From the NCBI RefSeq assembly GCF_000758325.1, contig NZ_CP009459.1, positions 62,001-126,000 of the forward strand: a stretch of DNA of 64,000 nucleotides. The letters are read 5' to 3'. Source of the stretch: Cedecea neteri. Lineage in GTDB: Bacteria; Pseudomonadota; Gammaproteobacteria; Enterobacterales; Enterobacteriaceae. Of this stretch, positions 1 through 9,645 are shown in pieces; position 1 is the first letter of the stretch; each line of letters starts with the position of its first letter. Below the pieces are notes generated by a model. That model did no database searches. It had not been told where the DNA came from and saw only the letters and a program-made list of their open reading frames with translations. Position numbers and translations under genes: made by a program.

Positions 1-330
1 TACCGGCAGGCAATCCGCCGTCATCACCGCGCAAACCGTCCCCGGCGTATTGCTATAAGAAGCATCCGCTCGCTTTGAGGCATATGGTTCGCCCGTTAGC
101 TTCAACACAGTTTTCCCGTGGACCTGCTCAAGCCAGACTGGCTTCGAAGGAAAGCCCGCGGCTGCGTAAAATAGCCGGCGGTTCTCTTCAACATGTGCCA
201 GATCGTCGCCGCAATGGGCACCCAGATTCATCGAGTCATACGGCGCGAGACTAACGCCTCCCACGCGGGTTGAGCTACAGGCCGCAACACCTTTTGGAAG
301 CGGCCAGTGCGGGACGATGGTTTTGGTCAT
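1..330 (-). CDS. pgeF: Polyphenol oxidase/laccase-domain protein PgeF (YfiH), N-terminal part
   Basis: Partial gene; its 3' end lies beyond position 1. The visible 110 codons begin MTKTIVPHWPLPKGV and include the V-W-L-E-Q-V-H-G motif and T-A-D-C-L-P-V, both typical of the YfiH/LACC1 family; the His and Cys of these motifs belong to the metal-binding active site. The family acts as a cytoplasmic multicopper-like oxidase or purine nucleoside-processing enzyme, and in E. coli it has been linked to removing mis-incorporated serine from peptidoglycan precursors. The start codon overlaps the rluD stop by four bases (ATGA), so the two genes are translationally coupled, as in E. coli. Confidence 0.93.
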   Translation of the reverse strand, partial: MTKTIVPHWPLPKGVAACSSTRVGGVSLAPYDSMNLGAHCGDDLAHVEENRRLFYAAAGFPSKPVWLEQVHGKTVLKLTGEPYASKRADASYSNTPGTVCAVMTADCLPV

Positions 331-1307
331 AGCCAGTCCAGTTGGTCTTTATGGGTTTCGGTATCAGCGCGTAGAGCTTCGATCAGTTCAACCATATCCT
401 GTGGGATTGGCGCGCTCCATTCCATCAGAATACCGCTGATAGGATGGTACAGGCGCAGCATGGTCGCGTGTAGCGCCTGACGGTCAAACTTGCGCAGTAC
501 GCTGACGAACTCTTCCGATGCACCTTTCGGCGGACGAGGACGGCCACCGTAGAGCTGATCGCCCACCAGCGGATGACTGATATGCGCCATGTGAACGCGG
601 ATCTGGTGAGTACGACCGGTTTCCAGACGCAGACGCAAACGCGTGTGCACGCGGAAGTGTTCCATAATGCGGTAGTGCGTCACCGCTGGTTTACCCATTG
701 GATGCACGGACATGTGGGTACGTTTAGTTGGATGGCGGCTGATTGGTTCTTCTACCGTACCGCCACCAGTCATGTGGCCAATAGCTACTGCTTCGTACTC
801 ACGGGTGATTTCACGCAGCTGAAGGGCTTCAACCAGGCGAGTTTGCGCCGGGACAGTTTTTGCCACAACCATCAGGCCGGTGGTGTCTTTATCCAGACGG
901 TGAACAATGCCCGCACGCGGCACATCCGCAATTGGCGGGTAATAGTGCAGCAATGCATTGAGCACAGTACCGTCCGGGTTGCCTGCACCGGGGTGAACAA
1001 CGAGGTCGCGTGGCTTGTTGATCACCAGGATATCTTCATCTTCGTAGACGATATTCAGCGGGATATCCTGAGCCTCCCAGCGCACCTCTTCTTCAATTTC
1101 AGCATTGATGGTTACGCTCTCGCCACCCAACACTTTCTCTTTCGGCTTGTCCCAGACAACGCCGTTGACCGTAACTCGCTGGTCAAGAATCCATTCTTTT
1201 ATGCGCGAACGCGAATAATCCGGGAACAATTCGGCCAATGCCTGATCTAAGCGTTGACCCAGTTGTGAATCGGACACCGTTTCGGTGAGTTGTACTAGTT
1301 GTGCCAT
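327..1307 (-). CDS. rluD: 23S rRNA pseudouridine(1911/1915/1917) synthase RluD
   Basis: The 326-residue length equals that of the E. coli enzyme. An N-terminal S4 RNA-binding domain spans roughly residues 18-75. The catalytic pseudouridine synthase domain carries the RluA-family motif HRLDKDTTGL with the catalytic aspartate at residue 139. The enzyme modifies three uridines of helix 69 in the large ribosomal subunit and is needed for normal ribosome assembly. It is the first gene of an rluD-pgeF unit and is divergent from bamD, with promoters expected in the 130-bp gap. Confidence 0.97.
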   Translation of the reverse strand: MAQLVQLTETVSDSQLGQRLDQALAELFPDYSRSRIKEWILDQRVTVNGVVWDKPKEKVLGGESVTINAEIEEEVRWEAQDIPLNIVYEDEDILVINKPRDLVVHPGAGNPDGTVLNALLHYYPPIADVPRAGIVHRLDKDTTGLMVVAKTVPAQTRLVEALQLREITREYEAVAIGHMTGGGTVEEPISRHPTKRTHMSVHPMGKPAVTHYRIMEHFRVHTRLRLRLETGRTHQIRVHMAHISHPLVGDQLYGGRPRPPKGASEEFVSVLRKFDRQALHATMLRLYHPISGILMEWSAPIPQDMVELIEALRADTETHKDQLDWL

Positions 1308-1440
1308 AGACAGCTTCTTTCGTTAACGTTGGGTTTTACGGCAATGCCGTTTAATATAATGTGCTATTGTAGCTGGTCTTTATCGGGAGCCGGAACACGA
1401 ACTCTCCCGGAAATAACATTACTTAGGAAAGTCAAACGTC

Positions 1441-2178
1441 ATGACGCGCATGAAATATCTGGTGGCAGCTGCCACGTTGAGCCTGGCTTTGGCTGGTTGC
1501 TCCAGTTCCAAGGATGAGGTTCCTGATAATCCGCCTTCTGAGATCTACGCGACTGCCCAGCAAAAGCTGCAGGACGGTAACTTTAAAGCTGCGATAACGC
1601 AACTGGAAGCGCTGGATAACCGCTATCCATTCGGCCCGTACTCTCAGCAAGTGCAGCTCGACCTGATCTACGCCTACTACAAAAATGCGGACTTACCGCT
1701 GGCTCAGGCGGCGATCGATCGCTTTATGCGCCTCAATCCAACTCATCCAAACATCGACTACGTACTTTACATGCGTGGCCTGACGGACATGGCGTTGGAT
1801 GACAGTGCGCTGCAGGGCTTCTTCGGCGTTGACCGTTCCGACCGTGATCCACAGCACGCTCGCGATGCCTTTAACGACTTCTCGAAGCTGGTGCGCGGCT
1901 ACCCGAACAGCCAGTACGTTACCGATGCGACTAAACGTCTCGTGTTCCTTAAAGATCGCCTGGCGAAGTATGAGCTTTCCGTGGCGCAATATTACACGAA
2001 ACGCGGCGCGTGGGTGGCAGTAGTTAATCGCGTTGAAGGTATGCTGCGTGATTATCCTGACACTCAGGCCACCCGTGATGGCCTGAAGCTAATGGAAAAT
2101 GCCTACCGCGAGCTGCAGATGCCGGGTCAGGCAGAGAAAGTAGCGAAGATCATTGCCGCCAACAGCAGCAACACCTGA
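1441..2178 (+). CDS. bamD: Outer membrane assembly lipoprotein BamD
   Basis: A 245-residue lipoprotein with lipobox LAGC placing the acylated cysteine at residue 20. The remainder is built of TPR-like helices, visible in the repeated AxxxL/Y patterns of residues 30-240. BamD is the essential lipoprotein of the BAM complex that inserts beta-barrel proteins, including TolC-type channels, into the outer membrane. Its divergent position beside rluD is the standard enterobacterial arrangement. A clear hairpin terminator follows the stop codon. Confidence 0.97.
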   Translation: MTRMKYLVAAATLSLALAGCSSSKDEVPDNPPSEIYATAQQKLQDGNFKAAITQLEALDNRYPFGPYSQQVQLDLIYAYYKNADLPLAQAAIDRFMRLNPTHPNIDYVLYMRGLTDMALDDSALQGFFGVDRSDRDPQHARDAFNDFSKLVRGYPNSQYVTDATKRLVFLKDRLAKYELSVAQYYTKRGAWVAVVNRVEGMLRDYPDTQATRDGLKLMENAYRELQMPGQAEKVAKIIAANSSNT

Positions 2179-2195
2179 CCGACAATATCACAAGA

Positions 2196-2225
2196 AAAAC
2201 GGCAGCCTCGGCTGCCGTTTTTTTA
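2196..2225 (+). terminator. Rho-independent terminator of bamD
   Basis: The stem ACGGCAGCC/GGCTGCCGT with a two-base loop is followed by seven T residues and lies 18 bases after the bamD stop. Confidence 0.9.
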
Positions 2226-2366
2226 TCTGCCGACGCAAAAACTGAAACGGTTTAGCGTCAGGTCATCCCATCAAATATGGACGTGATTTCCGATAACCAC
2301 AAGCCTTAAAAGCACATATCCTGTCCTGCCTCACAAAAAGGTCTCCTTGACAAAAAGTGACAAAAT

Positions 2367-2410
2367 AACGTGATTTACATCACACATTTTGACATTAAGA
2401 ACGGTATGCT
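2367..2410 (+). promoter_or_regulatory. CRP-type site and -10 element upstream of raiA
   Basis: Positions 2367-2388 hold CGTGA-TTTACA-TCACA, one mismatch from the TGTGA-N6-TCACA core bound by cAMP-CRP. A -10 hexamer TATGCT lies at 2405-2410 and predicts a start near 2418. That puts the site centre at about -41, the class II activator position. This fits raiA induction on entry to stationary phase or carbon limitation. The spacing is read from the sequence; the regulation is inferred. Confidence 0.6.
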
Positions 2411-2446
2411 GGAGTTACCAAGACGGCAAAGACAAGAGGTAAATTT

Positions 2447-2791
2447 ATGACAATGAACATTACCAGCAAGCAAATGGAAATCACCCCAGCTATTCGCCAG
2501 CATGTCGCCGACCGTCTCAGCAAACTGGACAAGTGGCAAACTCATCTTATTAATCCACATATTATCTTGTCCAAAGAGCCTCAAGGTTTTGTGGCTGATG
2601 CCACGATTAACACACCGAATGGGCACCTCGTAGCCAGTGCCAGGCATGAAGATATGTACACAGCTATCAACGATTTGATCAACAAACTGGAGCGGCAGTT
2701 AAATAAAGTGCAACACAAAGGTGAAGCACGTCGCGCAGCAGGTTCAGTGAAAGACGTGTCCTTCGCAGAAGCAGAAGCTGACGAAGAGTAA
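2447..2791 (+). CDS. raiA: Ribosome-associated inhibitor RaiA (YfiA)
   Basis: A 114-residue protein of the HPF/YfiA family, nearly identical over its first 60 residues to the E. coli protein. It binds in the decoding channel of the 30S subunit, stabilises 70S monosomes and blocks translation during cold shock and stationary phase. The acidic C-terminal tail (residues 101-114) is the feature that distinguishes YfiA from short HPF and prevents 100S dimer formation. The start chosen is MTMNIT, preceded by AGAGG; ATG two codons later is possible. A terminator follows. Confidence 0.96.
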   Translation: MTMNITSKQMEITPAIRQHVADRLSKLDKWQTHLINPHIILSKEPQGFVADATINTPNGHLVASARHEDMYTAINDLINKLERQLNKVQHKGEARRAAGSVKDVSFAEAEADEE

Positions 2792-2817
2792 TACATCACT
2801 CTCCTTCCACTCACCGC

Positions 2818-2844
2818 AACGCGCCTCCGGGCGCGTTTTTTATT
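2818..2844 (+). terminator. Rho-independent terminator of raiA
   Basis: The stem CGCGCC/GGGCGCG, with a short loop, is followed by TTTTTTATT. Confidence 0.85.
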
Positions 2845-2872
2845 GACAGAACGAAAACAGAGCAGGTACTTT
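2843..2872 (+). promoter_or_regulatory. pheL-pheA promoter
   Basis: A consensus -35 TTGACA (2843-2848) is followed after 18 bp by TACTTT (2867-2872), placing the transcript start about 20 bases before the leader peptide start codon. Confidence 0.65.
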
Positions 2873-2900
2873 ACCTCTCAGATTCCTCAGGAAACCTGAC

Positions 2901-2948
2901 ATGAAACTTTTCCCGTTCTTCTTCGCATTCTTTTTTACCTTCCCCTGA
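2901..2948 (+). CDS. pheL: Phenylalanine leader peptide PheL
   Basis: A 15-codon ORF translating to [15 protein letters not shown], with eight phenylalanine codons out of fifteen. The E. coli leader is the same length and ends in the same [10 protein letters not shown] block. Ribosome stalling on these Phe codons when charged tRNA-Phe is scarce controls the attenuator that follows. It is preceded by CAGGAAAC, a reasonable ribosome-binding site, and lies immediately upstream of pheA. Confidence 0.95.
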   Translation: MKLFPFFFAFFFTFP

Positions 2949-3022
2949 CTGGGAGGCAATTCGTCGTGTGATAAAGAATGCGAAGACGAACAAACAAGCC
3001 TCCCAAACGGGAGGCTTTTTTT
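2921..3022 (+). promoter_or_regulatory. pheA transcription attenuator
   Basis: The terminator hairpin has stem AGCCTCCC (2997-3004) and GGGAGGCT (3009-3016), followed by a T tract to 3022. A competing antiterminator pairs GGGAGGC (2951-2957) and TTCGTC (2960-2965) with GACGAA (2985-2990) and GCCTCCC (2998-3004). A protector pairing CTTCGCATTC (2921-2930, inside pheL) with GAATGCGAAG (2976-2985) would release the terminator when the leader is translated freely. All three pairings are directly visible. Confidence 0.93.
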
Positions 3023-3045
3023 ATGGACACCGAAAAGGTAGCGTT

Positions 3046-4206
3046 ATGACCGAAATTAATCCGTTGCTGGCCCTGCGCGATAAAATCAGCGCGCTGGATG
3101 AAAAGCTGTTAGCCCTGCTGGCAGAGCGCCGTCTGCTGGCGGTTGAGGTTGGCAAAGCAAAACTCGCTTCTCACCGCCCGGTACGCGATATCGATCGTGA
3201 AAGAGACTTACTGGAACGTCTGATTACTCTCGGTAAAGGTCACCATCTCGATGCCCATTACATCACGCGCCTGTTCCAGCTCATTATTGAAGACTCCGTT
3301 CTGACCCAGCAAACTCTGCTGCAGCAGCACCTGAACAAAACGAACCCGCATTCTGCTCGCATTGCTTTCCTCGGTCCTAAAGGTTCTTATTCTCACCTTG
3401 CCGCGCGCCAGTACGCCGCGCGTCACTTTGAGCAGTTCATCGAAAGCGGTTGTGCCAAATTCCACGACATCTTCAATCAGGTAGAAACCGGCCAGGCCGA
3501 TTACGCCGTGGTGCCAATCGAGAACACAAGTTCGGGCGCCATTAACGACGTCTACGATCTACTGCAGCACACCAGCTTGTCGATTGTCGCCGAAATGACC
3601 GTGCCAATTGACCACTGCGTACTGGTTTCCGGTTCCACCGACCTCGAGAAAATCCAAACGGTTTATAGCCACCCTCAACCTTTCCAGCAATGTAGCCAGT
3701 TCATCAATCGTTATCCGCACTGGAAAATTGAATACACAGAAAGTACCTCTGCCGCGATGGAAAAAGTCGCTCAGGCTAACTCTCCTTACGTTGCCGCACT
3801 GGGTAGCGAGGCCGGTGGCGCACTTTATGGCCTGCAGGTGCTGGAGCGTAACCTCGCGAACCAGACTCAAAACATCACCCGCTTTATCGTTCTGGCCCGC
3901 AAGGCCGTGGAAGTGTCCGACCAGGTACCCGCCAAAACCACACTGCTGATGGCGACTGGTCAGCAGGCAGGTGCCCTGGTAGAAGCCCTGCTGGTATTAC
4001 GCAATCACAACCTGATCATGACCAAGCTGGAATCACGCCCGATCAACGGCAACCCGTGGGAAGAGATGTTCTATCTGGATATTCAGGCAAACCTGAAAGA
4101 TGAGGGCATGCGTAAGGCGCTACGCGAGCTGGGCGAGATCACCCGCTCGCTGAAAGTGCTCGGCAGCTACCCAAGCGAAAACGTGGTGCCGGTCGACCCG
4201 GCCTGA
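3046..4206 (+). CDS. pheA: Bifunctional chorismate mutase/prephenate dehydratase (P-protein)
   Basis: With the start at 3046 ([13 protein letters not shown]) the protein is 386 residues, the exact E. coli length; an in-frame extension upstream would run through the attenuator and is rejected. The AroQ-type chorismate mutase domain covers about residues 1-95, the prephenate dehydratase domain about 100-285 (TRF motif in N-I-T-R-F), and the C-terminal ACT domain carries the ESRP phenylalanine-binding motif. The enzyme converts chorismate to phenylpyruvate and is feedback-inhibited by Phe. It is preceded by pheL and its attenuator. Confidence 0.97.
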   Translation: MTEINPLLALRDKISALDEKLLALLAERRLLAVEVGKAKLASHRPVRDIDRERDLLERLITLGKGHHLDAHYITRLFQLIIEDSVLTQQTLLQQHLNKTNPHSARIAFLGPKGSYSHLAARQYAARHFEQFIESGCAKFHDIFNQVETGQADYAVVPIENTSSGAINDVYDLLQHTSLSIVAEMTVPIDHCVLVSGSTDLEKIQTVYSHPQPFQQCSQFINRYPHWKIEYTESTSAAMEKVAQANSPYVAALGSEAGGALYGLQVLERNLANQTQNITRFIVLARKAVEVSDQVPAKTTLLMATGQQAGALVEALLVLRNHNLIMTKLESRPINGNPWEEMFYLDIQANLKDEGMRKALRELGEITRSLKVLGSYPSENVVPVDPA

Positions 4207-4215
4207 TAACAATGC

Positions 4216-4237
4216 CAGCCCGGTGTCTACCGGGCTG
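4216..4237. terminator. Hairpin between convergent pheA and the SMP-30-like gene
   Basis: A perfect 9-bp stem CAGCCCGGT/ACCGGGCTG with a 4-base loop lies between two convergent stop codons. It has no strong T tract on either side, so termination efficiency is uncertain. Confidence 0.6.
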
Positions 4238-4243
4238 CACAAA

Positions 4244-5116
4244 TCACACTTCCCGAAACTTCAGCTTTTCCATTCCTGCTACCCCAACGCGAAGGGTGAA
4301 AAGCGCCCCGGAAAGCGGTAACCGAGCCACCTCTTCATCGTCCATGTTTTCTCTGGTGGTGGTAATAAACAGCGTTTTCATATCGTCGCCGCCAAAACAG
4401 ACCATCGTCGGGCAACGCACGGGTAAGCGATGCTCTTCCACAATCTCACCCTGCGGCGAAATGCGCACAATGCGATAGCCATCGAACAACGCCGTCCAGT
4501 AATAACCTTCGCAATCCATCGCAGCGCCATCTGGAATGCCCTCACCTTCGGTAAACCGCCTAAAGACTTCACGTCGGCCTGGCTCGCCTTTCTCATCCAG
4601 CGGCGTCCGGTAAATCACGGCATTGGGCGTGTCAGACGTATACATCCATTTTCCATCCGGGCTAAATGCCAGCCCATTTGCGCCGTGGATATCGTGCTGA
4701 ATCACATGCGGTGTCAGATCGTTATCCACCCGGCAAAGTAGCGCACCGTTGTAATCGCCAGGCCCCCAGAACGTGCCGGCATAAAAACGCCCCTGCCTGT
4801 CGGTGCCGCCATCGTTGAAACGCGCTAAATCCGGATTACTCGGGTTATCACAAACTTTGCCCACAATCAGCCCGGTTTGGTTGGTAAGCCAGATACCACT
4901 GCGCATTGCCACAATAAACCCGCCTGGCTCGCGCAAGGCAAAGCAACCTACCTCTTCAGAAAACTGAATAACATCATGTTTGCCGCTGGCCAGATGGTAG
5001 CGGTGGATTTCATTCTCAAGAATATCCGTCCAGTAGAGGCTACCTTCTTCTGCGCTCCACGTAGGGCATTCGGGTAAGTGACCGGTATAGTCAAACAGCA
5101 GCTGCGGCTCAGCCAT
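4244..5116 (-). CDS. SMP-30/gluconolactonase/LRE family protein
   Basis: A 290-residue six-bladed propeller lactonase-type protein. The start at 5116 (MAEPQLLFDYTG) is chosen over one 16 codons upstream because GGAT sits at proper distance and the family begins near a conserved glutamate, here in LPECPTW (residue 16). Other family motifs are NDGGTD, ANGLAFSPDGK and IPDGAAMD, which carry the metal-binding Asn and Asp. Family members hydrolyse sugar lactones such as gluconolactone or L-arabinolactone; the substrate here is unknown. It lies between convergent pheA and the aroF-tyrA operon, on the tyrA strand but downstream of the tyrA terminator. E. coli K-12 has no gene at this place. Confidence 0.85.
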   Translation of the reverse strand: MAEPQLLFDYTGHLPECPTWSAEEGSLYWTDILENEIHRYHLASGKHDVIQFSEEVGCFALREPGGFIVAMRSGIWLTNQTGLIVGKVCDNPSNPDLARFNDGGTDRQGRFYAGTFWGPGDYNGALLCRVDNDLTPHVIQHDIHGANGLAFSPDGKWMYTSDTPNAVIYRTPLDEKGEPGRREVFRRFTEGEGIPDGAAMDCEGYYWTALFDGYRIVRISPQGEIVEEHRLPVRCPTMVCFGGDDMKTLFITTTRENMDDEEVARLPLSGALFTLRVGVAGMEKLKFREV

Positions 5117-5137
5117 TTCAGGGATCCTTTTGACAAA

Positions 5138-5175
5138 CAAAAAAGCCAGCGGGCAGACTCCCACTGGCTTTTGAT
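5138..5175 (-). terminator. Terminator of the aroF-tyrA operon
   Basis: On the minus strand the stem AAAAGCCAG/CTGGCTTTT is followed by TTTGTTTG, just after the tyrA stop. The SMP-30-like gene begins about 20 bases further on, so it probably depends on read-through or its own promoter. Confidence 0.8.
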
Positions 5176-5193
5176 TATAAGACCTTTTGGCAC

Positions 5194-6315
5194 TTACTGA
5201 CGGTTATCATTTGCCTGCCGTAACAGAACGCGGCTCTCATTCTGGAAACGCTGCGCGTAATCCCCGAACCAGTGCTCCACTTTCCGGAAGCTGTCGATAA
5301 ACGCCTGTTTGTCGCCGTGTTCCAGCAGACCAATCGCCTCGCCGAACCGTTTGTAATAGCGCTTGATCAGCGCCAGGTTACTTTCCGACGACATGATTAT
5401 GTCGGCATACAGCTGTGGATCCTGAGCAAACAGCCGCCCCACCATCGCCAGCTCCAGGCGGTAAATCGGCGAAGACAGCGCCAGCAGCTGCTCAAGCTGC
5501 ACATTTTCTTCCGCCAGATGCAGGCCATATGCGAATGTGGCGAAATGGCGCAAAGCCTGAATAAACGCCATGTTCTGGTCATGCTCAACCGCGCTGGAGC
5601 GGTGCAAGCGCGCACCCCAGACCTGAATCTGTTCCAGCAGCCACTGATAGGCTTCTGGCTGACGGCCATCACAGTAGACCACAACCTGTTTTGCCAGGCT
5701 GCCGCTGTCCGGGCCAAACATCGGGTGCAGGCCAAGTACCGGGCCAGAATGTACGGCAAGCATTGCCTGCAGCGGGCCATTCTTCACCGAAGCTAAATCC
5801 ACCAGGATACAGTCCGCTGGCAGAGGAGGCAGCTTAGCAATAACCTGCTCGGTGATATGAATCGGCACGCTGACAATCACCATTCCCGCATCGGCCAGCA
5901 GCTGCGGTGCTTTGTCCCAGTCTTCTTTTTCAAGAATACGAACCTGGTAGCCGGAAAGCGTCAGCATTTTTTCAAACAGACGCCCCATCTGGCCACCGCC
6001 GCCCACAATCACCACCGGGCGCAGTGCAGGATGCAGGGTTTTAAAGCCCTTATCGTTCTCGCTGGAGTACGACTCACGCATCACACGGCGCAGCACATCC
6101 TCAATTAAATCCGGCGGAACGCCCAGAGCTTCAGCCTCTTTCCGGCGAGATGCCAGCATGGAGGTTTCTCGCTCCGGCACATAAATCGGCAAGCCGAAGC
6201 GACTTTTGACTTCACCCACTTCCGCTACCAGCTCCAGCCGCTTAGCCAGCAAATCCAGTAACGCTTTATCCACTTCATCGATTTGATCGCGTAGCGCGGT
6301 CAATTCAGCCACCAT
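5194..6315 (-). CDS. tyrA: Bifunctional chorismate mutase/prephenate dehydrogenase (T-protein)
   Basis: The 373-residue length is that of the E. coli enzyme. The N-terminal AroQ chorismate mutase domain (about residues 1-90) is followed by the NAD-binding prephenate dehydrogenase domain, whose Rossmann glycine motif GGGGQMG is visible near residue 105. It converts chorismate via prephenate to 4-hydroxyphenylpyruvate for tyrosine and is feedback-inhibited by Tyr. It starts 10 bp after the aroF stop, so the two form one operon, ended by a strong terminator. Confidence 0.97.
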   Translation of the reverse strand: MVAELTALRDQIDEVDKALLDLLAKRLELVAEVGEVKSRFGLPIYVPERETSMLASRRKEAEALGVPPDLIEDVLRRVMRESYSSENDKGFKTLHPALRPVVIVGGGGQMGRLFEKMLTLSGYQVRILEKEDWDKAPQLLADAGMVIVSVPIHITEQVIAKLPPLPADCILVDLASVKNGPLQAMLAVHSGPVLGLHPMFGPDSGSLAKQVVVYCDGRQPEAYQWLLEQIQVWGARLHRSSAVEHDQNMAFIQALRHFATFAYGLHLAEENVQLEQLLALSSPIYRLELAMVGRLFAQDPQLYADIIMSSESNLALIKRYYKRFGEAIGLLEHGDKQAFIDSFRKVEHWFGDYAQRFQNESRVLLRQANDNRQ

Positions 6316-6325
6316 AGTAAACCTC

Positions 6326-7396
6326 TTATGCCTGACGAGCCGCCAGCACGCCGCTCAGATCTTTGTGGATCTCACGCAGCAGGCTGTCCGTAGTTTCCCA
6401 GTCGATGCAGGCATCGGTAACGGACACGCCGTATTTCATTTCGCTGCGCGGCTGCTCTGATGATTGATTCCCTTCATGGATATTACTTTCAATCATCAGG
6501 CCAATAATAGAGCGGTTACCATCTTTAATCTGAGCAATGGCGGATTCGGCCACGCCCGGCTGGCGACGGAAGTCTTTATTTGAGTTGCCGTGGCTGCAAT
6601 CGATCATCAAGGAAGGACGCAGGCCTGCTTTCTGCATTTCAGTTTCGCACTGAGCGACATCAGCCGGACTGTAGTTCGGTGCTTTACCGCCGCGCAGAAT
6701 CACATGCCCATCCGGGTTACCCTGAGTCTGCAGCAGACAAACCTGCCCTGCCTGGTTGATACCCACGAAACGGTGCGGCATTGCAGCAGCACGCATCGCG
6801 TTAATCGCCGTGCCCAGACTACCGTCAGTCCCATTTTTAAAACCAACCGGCATAGAAAGGCCGGAAGCCATTTCACGGTGGGTCTGGGATTCAGTGGTAC
6901 GAGCACCAATTGCAGACCAGCTAAACAGATCGCCCAGGTATTGCGGGCTATTTGGATCCAGTGCCTCGGTTGCCAGCGGCAGCCCCAGGCTTACCAGCTC
7001 AACCAGCAGGCGACGCGCAATTTTCAGCCCTGCTTCCACATCAAACGAGCCATCCATGTGCGGGTCGTTGATAAGCCCTTTCCAACCCACGGTCGTACGA
7101 GGCTTTTCAAAATAGACGCGCATCACGAGGTACAGACTATCGCTAACTTGTTCAGACAGAACTTTAAAACGACGAGCGTATTCAATCGCAGCTTCCGGAT
7201 CGTGGATCGAGCAAGGTCCACAAACAACCAGCAGGCGCGGATCGCGGCCAGCAATAATATTGGAGATCGTCTGGCGGGACTGCTCAATTTGCGCTTCCTG
7301 AGCCGCAGTGAGTGGAAATTCCGCTTTCAGCTGGTCCGGCGTGATGAGTATCTGTTCGTCAGAGATATGAACGTTGTTAAGCGCGTCTTTTTGCAT
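6326..7396 (-). CDS. aroF: 3-deoxy-7-phosphoheptulonate synthase, Tyr-sensitive
   Basis: Starting at [15 protein letters not shown] the protein has 356 residues, matching E. coli AroF; the longer reading frame runs into the TyrR operator region and is rejected. Class I DAHP synthase motifs include [16 protein letters not shown] and [10 protein letters not shown], which hold the phosphoenolpyruvate, erythrose-4-phosphate and metal ligands. The enzyme commits carbon to the shikimate pathway. Its coupling to tyrA and the upstream TyrR-type boxes identify it as the tyrosine-regulated isozyme. Confidence 0.96.
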   Translation of the reverse strand: MQKDALNNVHISDEQILITPDQLKAEFPLTAAQEAQIEQSRQTISNIIAGRDPRLLVVCGPCSIHDPEAAIEYARRFKVLSEQVSDSLYLVMRVYFEKPRTTVGWKGLINDPHMDGSFDVEAGLKIARRLLVELVSLGLPLATEALDPNSPQYLGDLFSWSAIGARTTESQTHREMASGLSMPVGFKNGTDGSLGTAINAMRAAAMPHRFVGINQAGQVCLLQTQGNPDGHVILRGGKAPNYSPADVAQCETEMQKAGLRPSLMIDCSHGNSNKDFRRQPGVAESAIAQIKDGNRSIIGLMIESNIHEGNQSSEQPRSEMKYGVSVTDACIDWETTDSLLREIHKDLSGVLAARQA

Positions 7397-7452
7397 GATG
7401 TCTGTCCTGTATTTAGCTCGTTTGCGATAGTCGTTTCCTCGTAGAGGAGGGC

Positions 7453-7562
7453 TTACTGTAACCGCCAACAGTAAAGATTGCAATCCATTATACGTAAAAC
7501 AATCGTTACACAGGCAATTAAATCCCGCATAAAACCGCCTTTACTGTAAATAAATAGTTACA
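7453..7562 (-). promoter_or_regulatory. TyrR-type operator cluster upstream of aroF
   Basis: TyrR boxes follow TGTAAA-N6-TTTACA. Positions 7545-7562 read TGTAAA-TAAATA-GTTACA (one mismatch) and 7493-7510 read CGTAAA-ACAATC-GTTACA (two mismatches). A third element at 7453-7474 is an inverted repeat TTACTGT/ACAGTAA that fits the consensus less well. E. coli aroF has three boxes in the same kind of array, where TyrR with tyrosine represses the promoter. Confidence 0.75.
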
Positions 7563-7841
7563 AGAGGCATAAAGATGCGTATTTTTCGGGCAAAAATGCA
7601 TGACTAAACAAAAGCACGCGTAAAAATTCATTCCGCCTTCTATGCTGATATTATCCCTTGCGTGTGCGTTTTTCGTGGGGGAAGCCGATAACGATTTACG
7701 CCATCATTCCAGGGCTATTCTCGTTATTATTTTGGATAATCAGGAATATCATCGTACCTGGGAATGAATGACGGAAATACGTGGGAGTGATATGCTCAAA
7801 GGCAACATCATAAATAATAAAGGCTGGTTTCACTGGCCAGG
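7563..7841. other. Gene-free stretch between the aroF operators and yfiR
   Basis: In E. coli K-12 the small gene yfiL lies in this interval. No ORF resembling it is seen here, and the sequence is AT-rich. The yfiR promoter is expected within it, but no element stands out clearly. Confidence 0.4.
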
Positions 7842-8408
7842 ATGCTTTTGGGCTGGTGCCGCGTGAAAACCACGTCTCAACTCCGCGGGCTGACGTTATT
7901 TTTAACGTGTATCGTCCTCCTGCTAACAATATTCAGAATGCAAGCTGCGCAGGCAACGAGCGCCGTGCTGCCCGACAAAGTCCGCACTACAGTGGCCGGG
8001 ATTGTCAGCTACACGCGTTGGCCTCAGTTGCAGGGGCTTCCAAAGCTCTGCATATTTTCAACGGCAACCTATGCCGCGACGCTAAGCACGGAAAATAACG
8101 ATATCTCATATCAACCCCTGCTCGTTCAGTCATCAGACGAGGCATTGCGAGCGAACTGCGACGGGATATATTTTGGTAACGAGTCACCACAACAGCAGTT
8201 GCAATTAATAGAACGTTATCAATCCCGGCCTTTATTACTCATTGCCGAGCAGAACCCACAATGCATAATTGGCAGTGCTTTCTGCCTGAATATTCATAAT
8301 GACGCAGTTTCTTTTTCGGTAAACCTTGATGCACTCAGCCGCAGCGGCGTCAGGGTTAGTCCGGATGTATTACTGCTGGCCCGGCCAGGGAATAATAGTC
8401 ATGAATAA
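7842..8408 (+). CDS. yfiR: Periplasmic YfiN inhibitor YfiR
   Basis: A 188-codon ORF; a GTG at 7863 gives a shorter product with a more compact signal peptide, and the choice is open. A hydrophobic segment (residues about 16-32) ends near an A-Q-A signal-peptidase site. Family hallmarks are the segment [11 protein letters not shown], four cysteines (in [23 protein letters not shown]) and [10 protein letters not shown]. YfiR binds the periplasmic domain of the diguanylate cyclase YfiN and keeps it off; redox or envelope stress, or YfiB, releases it. The stop overlaps the start of yfiN by eight bases. Confidence 0.9.
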   Translation: MLLGWCRVKTTSQLRGLTLFLTCIVLLLTIFRMQAAQATSAVLPDKVRTTVAGIVSYTRWPQLQGLPKLCIFSTATYAATLSTENNDISYQPLLVQSSDEALRANCDGIYFGNESPQQQLQLIERYQSRPLLLIAEQNPQCIIGSAFCLNIHNDAVSFSVNLDALSRSGVRVSPDVLLLARPGNNSHE

Positions 8409-9645
8409 GGATTTGACCACGTCGTCACGTCCAACGTTTAAAGGAACGTTACGTAGAATCAGCATAATCAGCGTGGTCATTGCCATGTTGGTTGTCTGGC
8501 TACTGCTTTCCGTCGCCTCGATGCTGACGCTAAAACAGTATGCGCAAAAAAATCTCGAATTGCTGGCAGTGACAGTGAGTCACAGCCTCGAAGCTGCCGT
8601 TGTTTTCCGTGATGGCACAGCGGCCAATGAAACCCTGTCCGTGCTGGGCAAACAAGGGCAATTTACCGCCGCAAAAGTGGTTGATGTTAATGGTCAGGAG
8701 CTAACGCATTGGCAGGCAGACAAGCCCTCTCAGCACGACATGGTGGGAGGCCTGGTCACCCGATGGCTATATCCTCATCCGATCAGGCAGCCTATCTGGC
8801 ATAACGGTAAAATCATCGGTGAAATGCGCCTGATAGGTACGGATGCTACCGTGACCCTGTTTGTCTGGCTCTCATTAGGCGTGCTGACGGCCTGTATTTT
8901 ACTCGCTTCAGTTATTGCATTAGGTATTTCACGCCATTTACATCGAGATATTGATGCCGCGCTGCAGAATATCACCGATGTTGTGCACGACGTTCGCAGC
9001 AACCGTAACTTTTCTCGCCGCGTATCACCGGAAAAAATTGAGGAGTTCCACCTTTTTGCCCAGGACTTTAACAGCCTGCTGGATGAGATGGAAGAATGGC
9101 AAAAACAGCTTCAGCTGAAAAATGCTTCGCTGCAGAAAACGGCCCTGCAGGACTCACTAACGGGTCTGGCAAACCGGGCGGCCTTCCGAACCGCGCTGGA
9201 TAAACTGATTGCAGATCCCGAAACACTCCAGAACAGCGCGTTGCTGTTTATGGACGGCGACAACTTCAAATTTGTTAACGATACCTGGGGACATGCGGCC
9301 GGGGATGCCGTGCTTATCGAGGTCGCAAAACGGCTGCTGGTGTTTGCCAGCACTCGCCACCTTGCCTTCCGCCTTGGCGGTGATGAATTTGCCATGCTGC
9401 TTCATTCGGTGGATAGCGAAGAGCAGGCCACTTCCGTGCTGAAGCAACTGAAAGAGATCGTCGAACAGCCAATCCTTTTACCTGGTGAGCACTGGGTCAC
9501 CATGACCCTAAGCATCGGCGTTGCGCTCGCAAAAGATATCACCTCAGCGGAGAACCTGATGGAAACCGCTGACCGCAATATGTACATAGAAAAACACAAG
9601 CAACGTGAGTTGCTAATAAAACAGCCCCAAAGGGATACATTATGA
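8401..9645 (+). CDS. dgcN: Diguanylate cyclase YfiN (DgcN)
   Basis: A 414-residue inner membrane protein. Transmembrane helices at about residues 20-42 and 155-180 bracket a periplasmic sensor domain; a HAMP-like linker and the GGDEF domain follow. The active-site motif GGDEF is intact at residues 326-330, so cyclase activity is expected. No RxxD inhibitory site is seen at the usual spacing before it. It makes c-di-GMP from two GTP and is held inactive by YfiR. It overlaps yfiR upstream and yfiB downstream (ATGA), indicating translational coupling. Confidence 0.92.
   Translation: MNKDLTTSSRPTFKGTLRRISIISVVIAMLVVWLLLSVASMLTLKQYAQKNLELLAVTVSHSLEAAVVFRDGTAANETLSVLGKQGQFTAAKVVDVNGQELTHWQADKPSQHDMVGGLVTRWLYPHPIRQPIWHNGKIIGEMRLIGTDATVTLFVWLSLGVLTACILLASVIALGISRHLHRDIDAALQNITDVVHDVRSNRNFSRRVSPEKIEEFHLFAQDFNSLLDEMEEWQKQLQLKNASLQKTALQDSLTGLANRAAFRTALDKLIADPETLQNSALLFMDGDNFKFVNDTWGHAAGDAVLIEVAKRLLVFASTRHLAFRLGGDEFAMLLHSVDSEEQATSVLKQLKEIVEQPILLPGEHWVTMTLSIGVALAKDITSAENLMETADRNMYIEKHKQRELLIKQPQRDTL

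Noticed and set aside
573-1250. 225-codon plus-strand ORF
   Set aside because: It is fully antisense to rluD, whose length and motifs are unambiguous.
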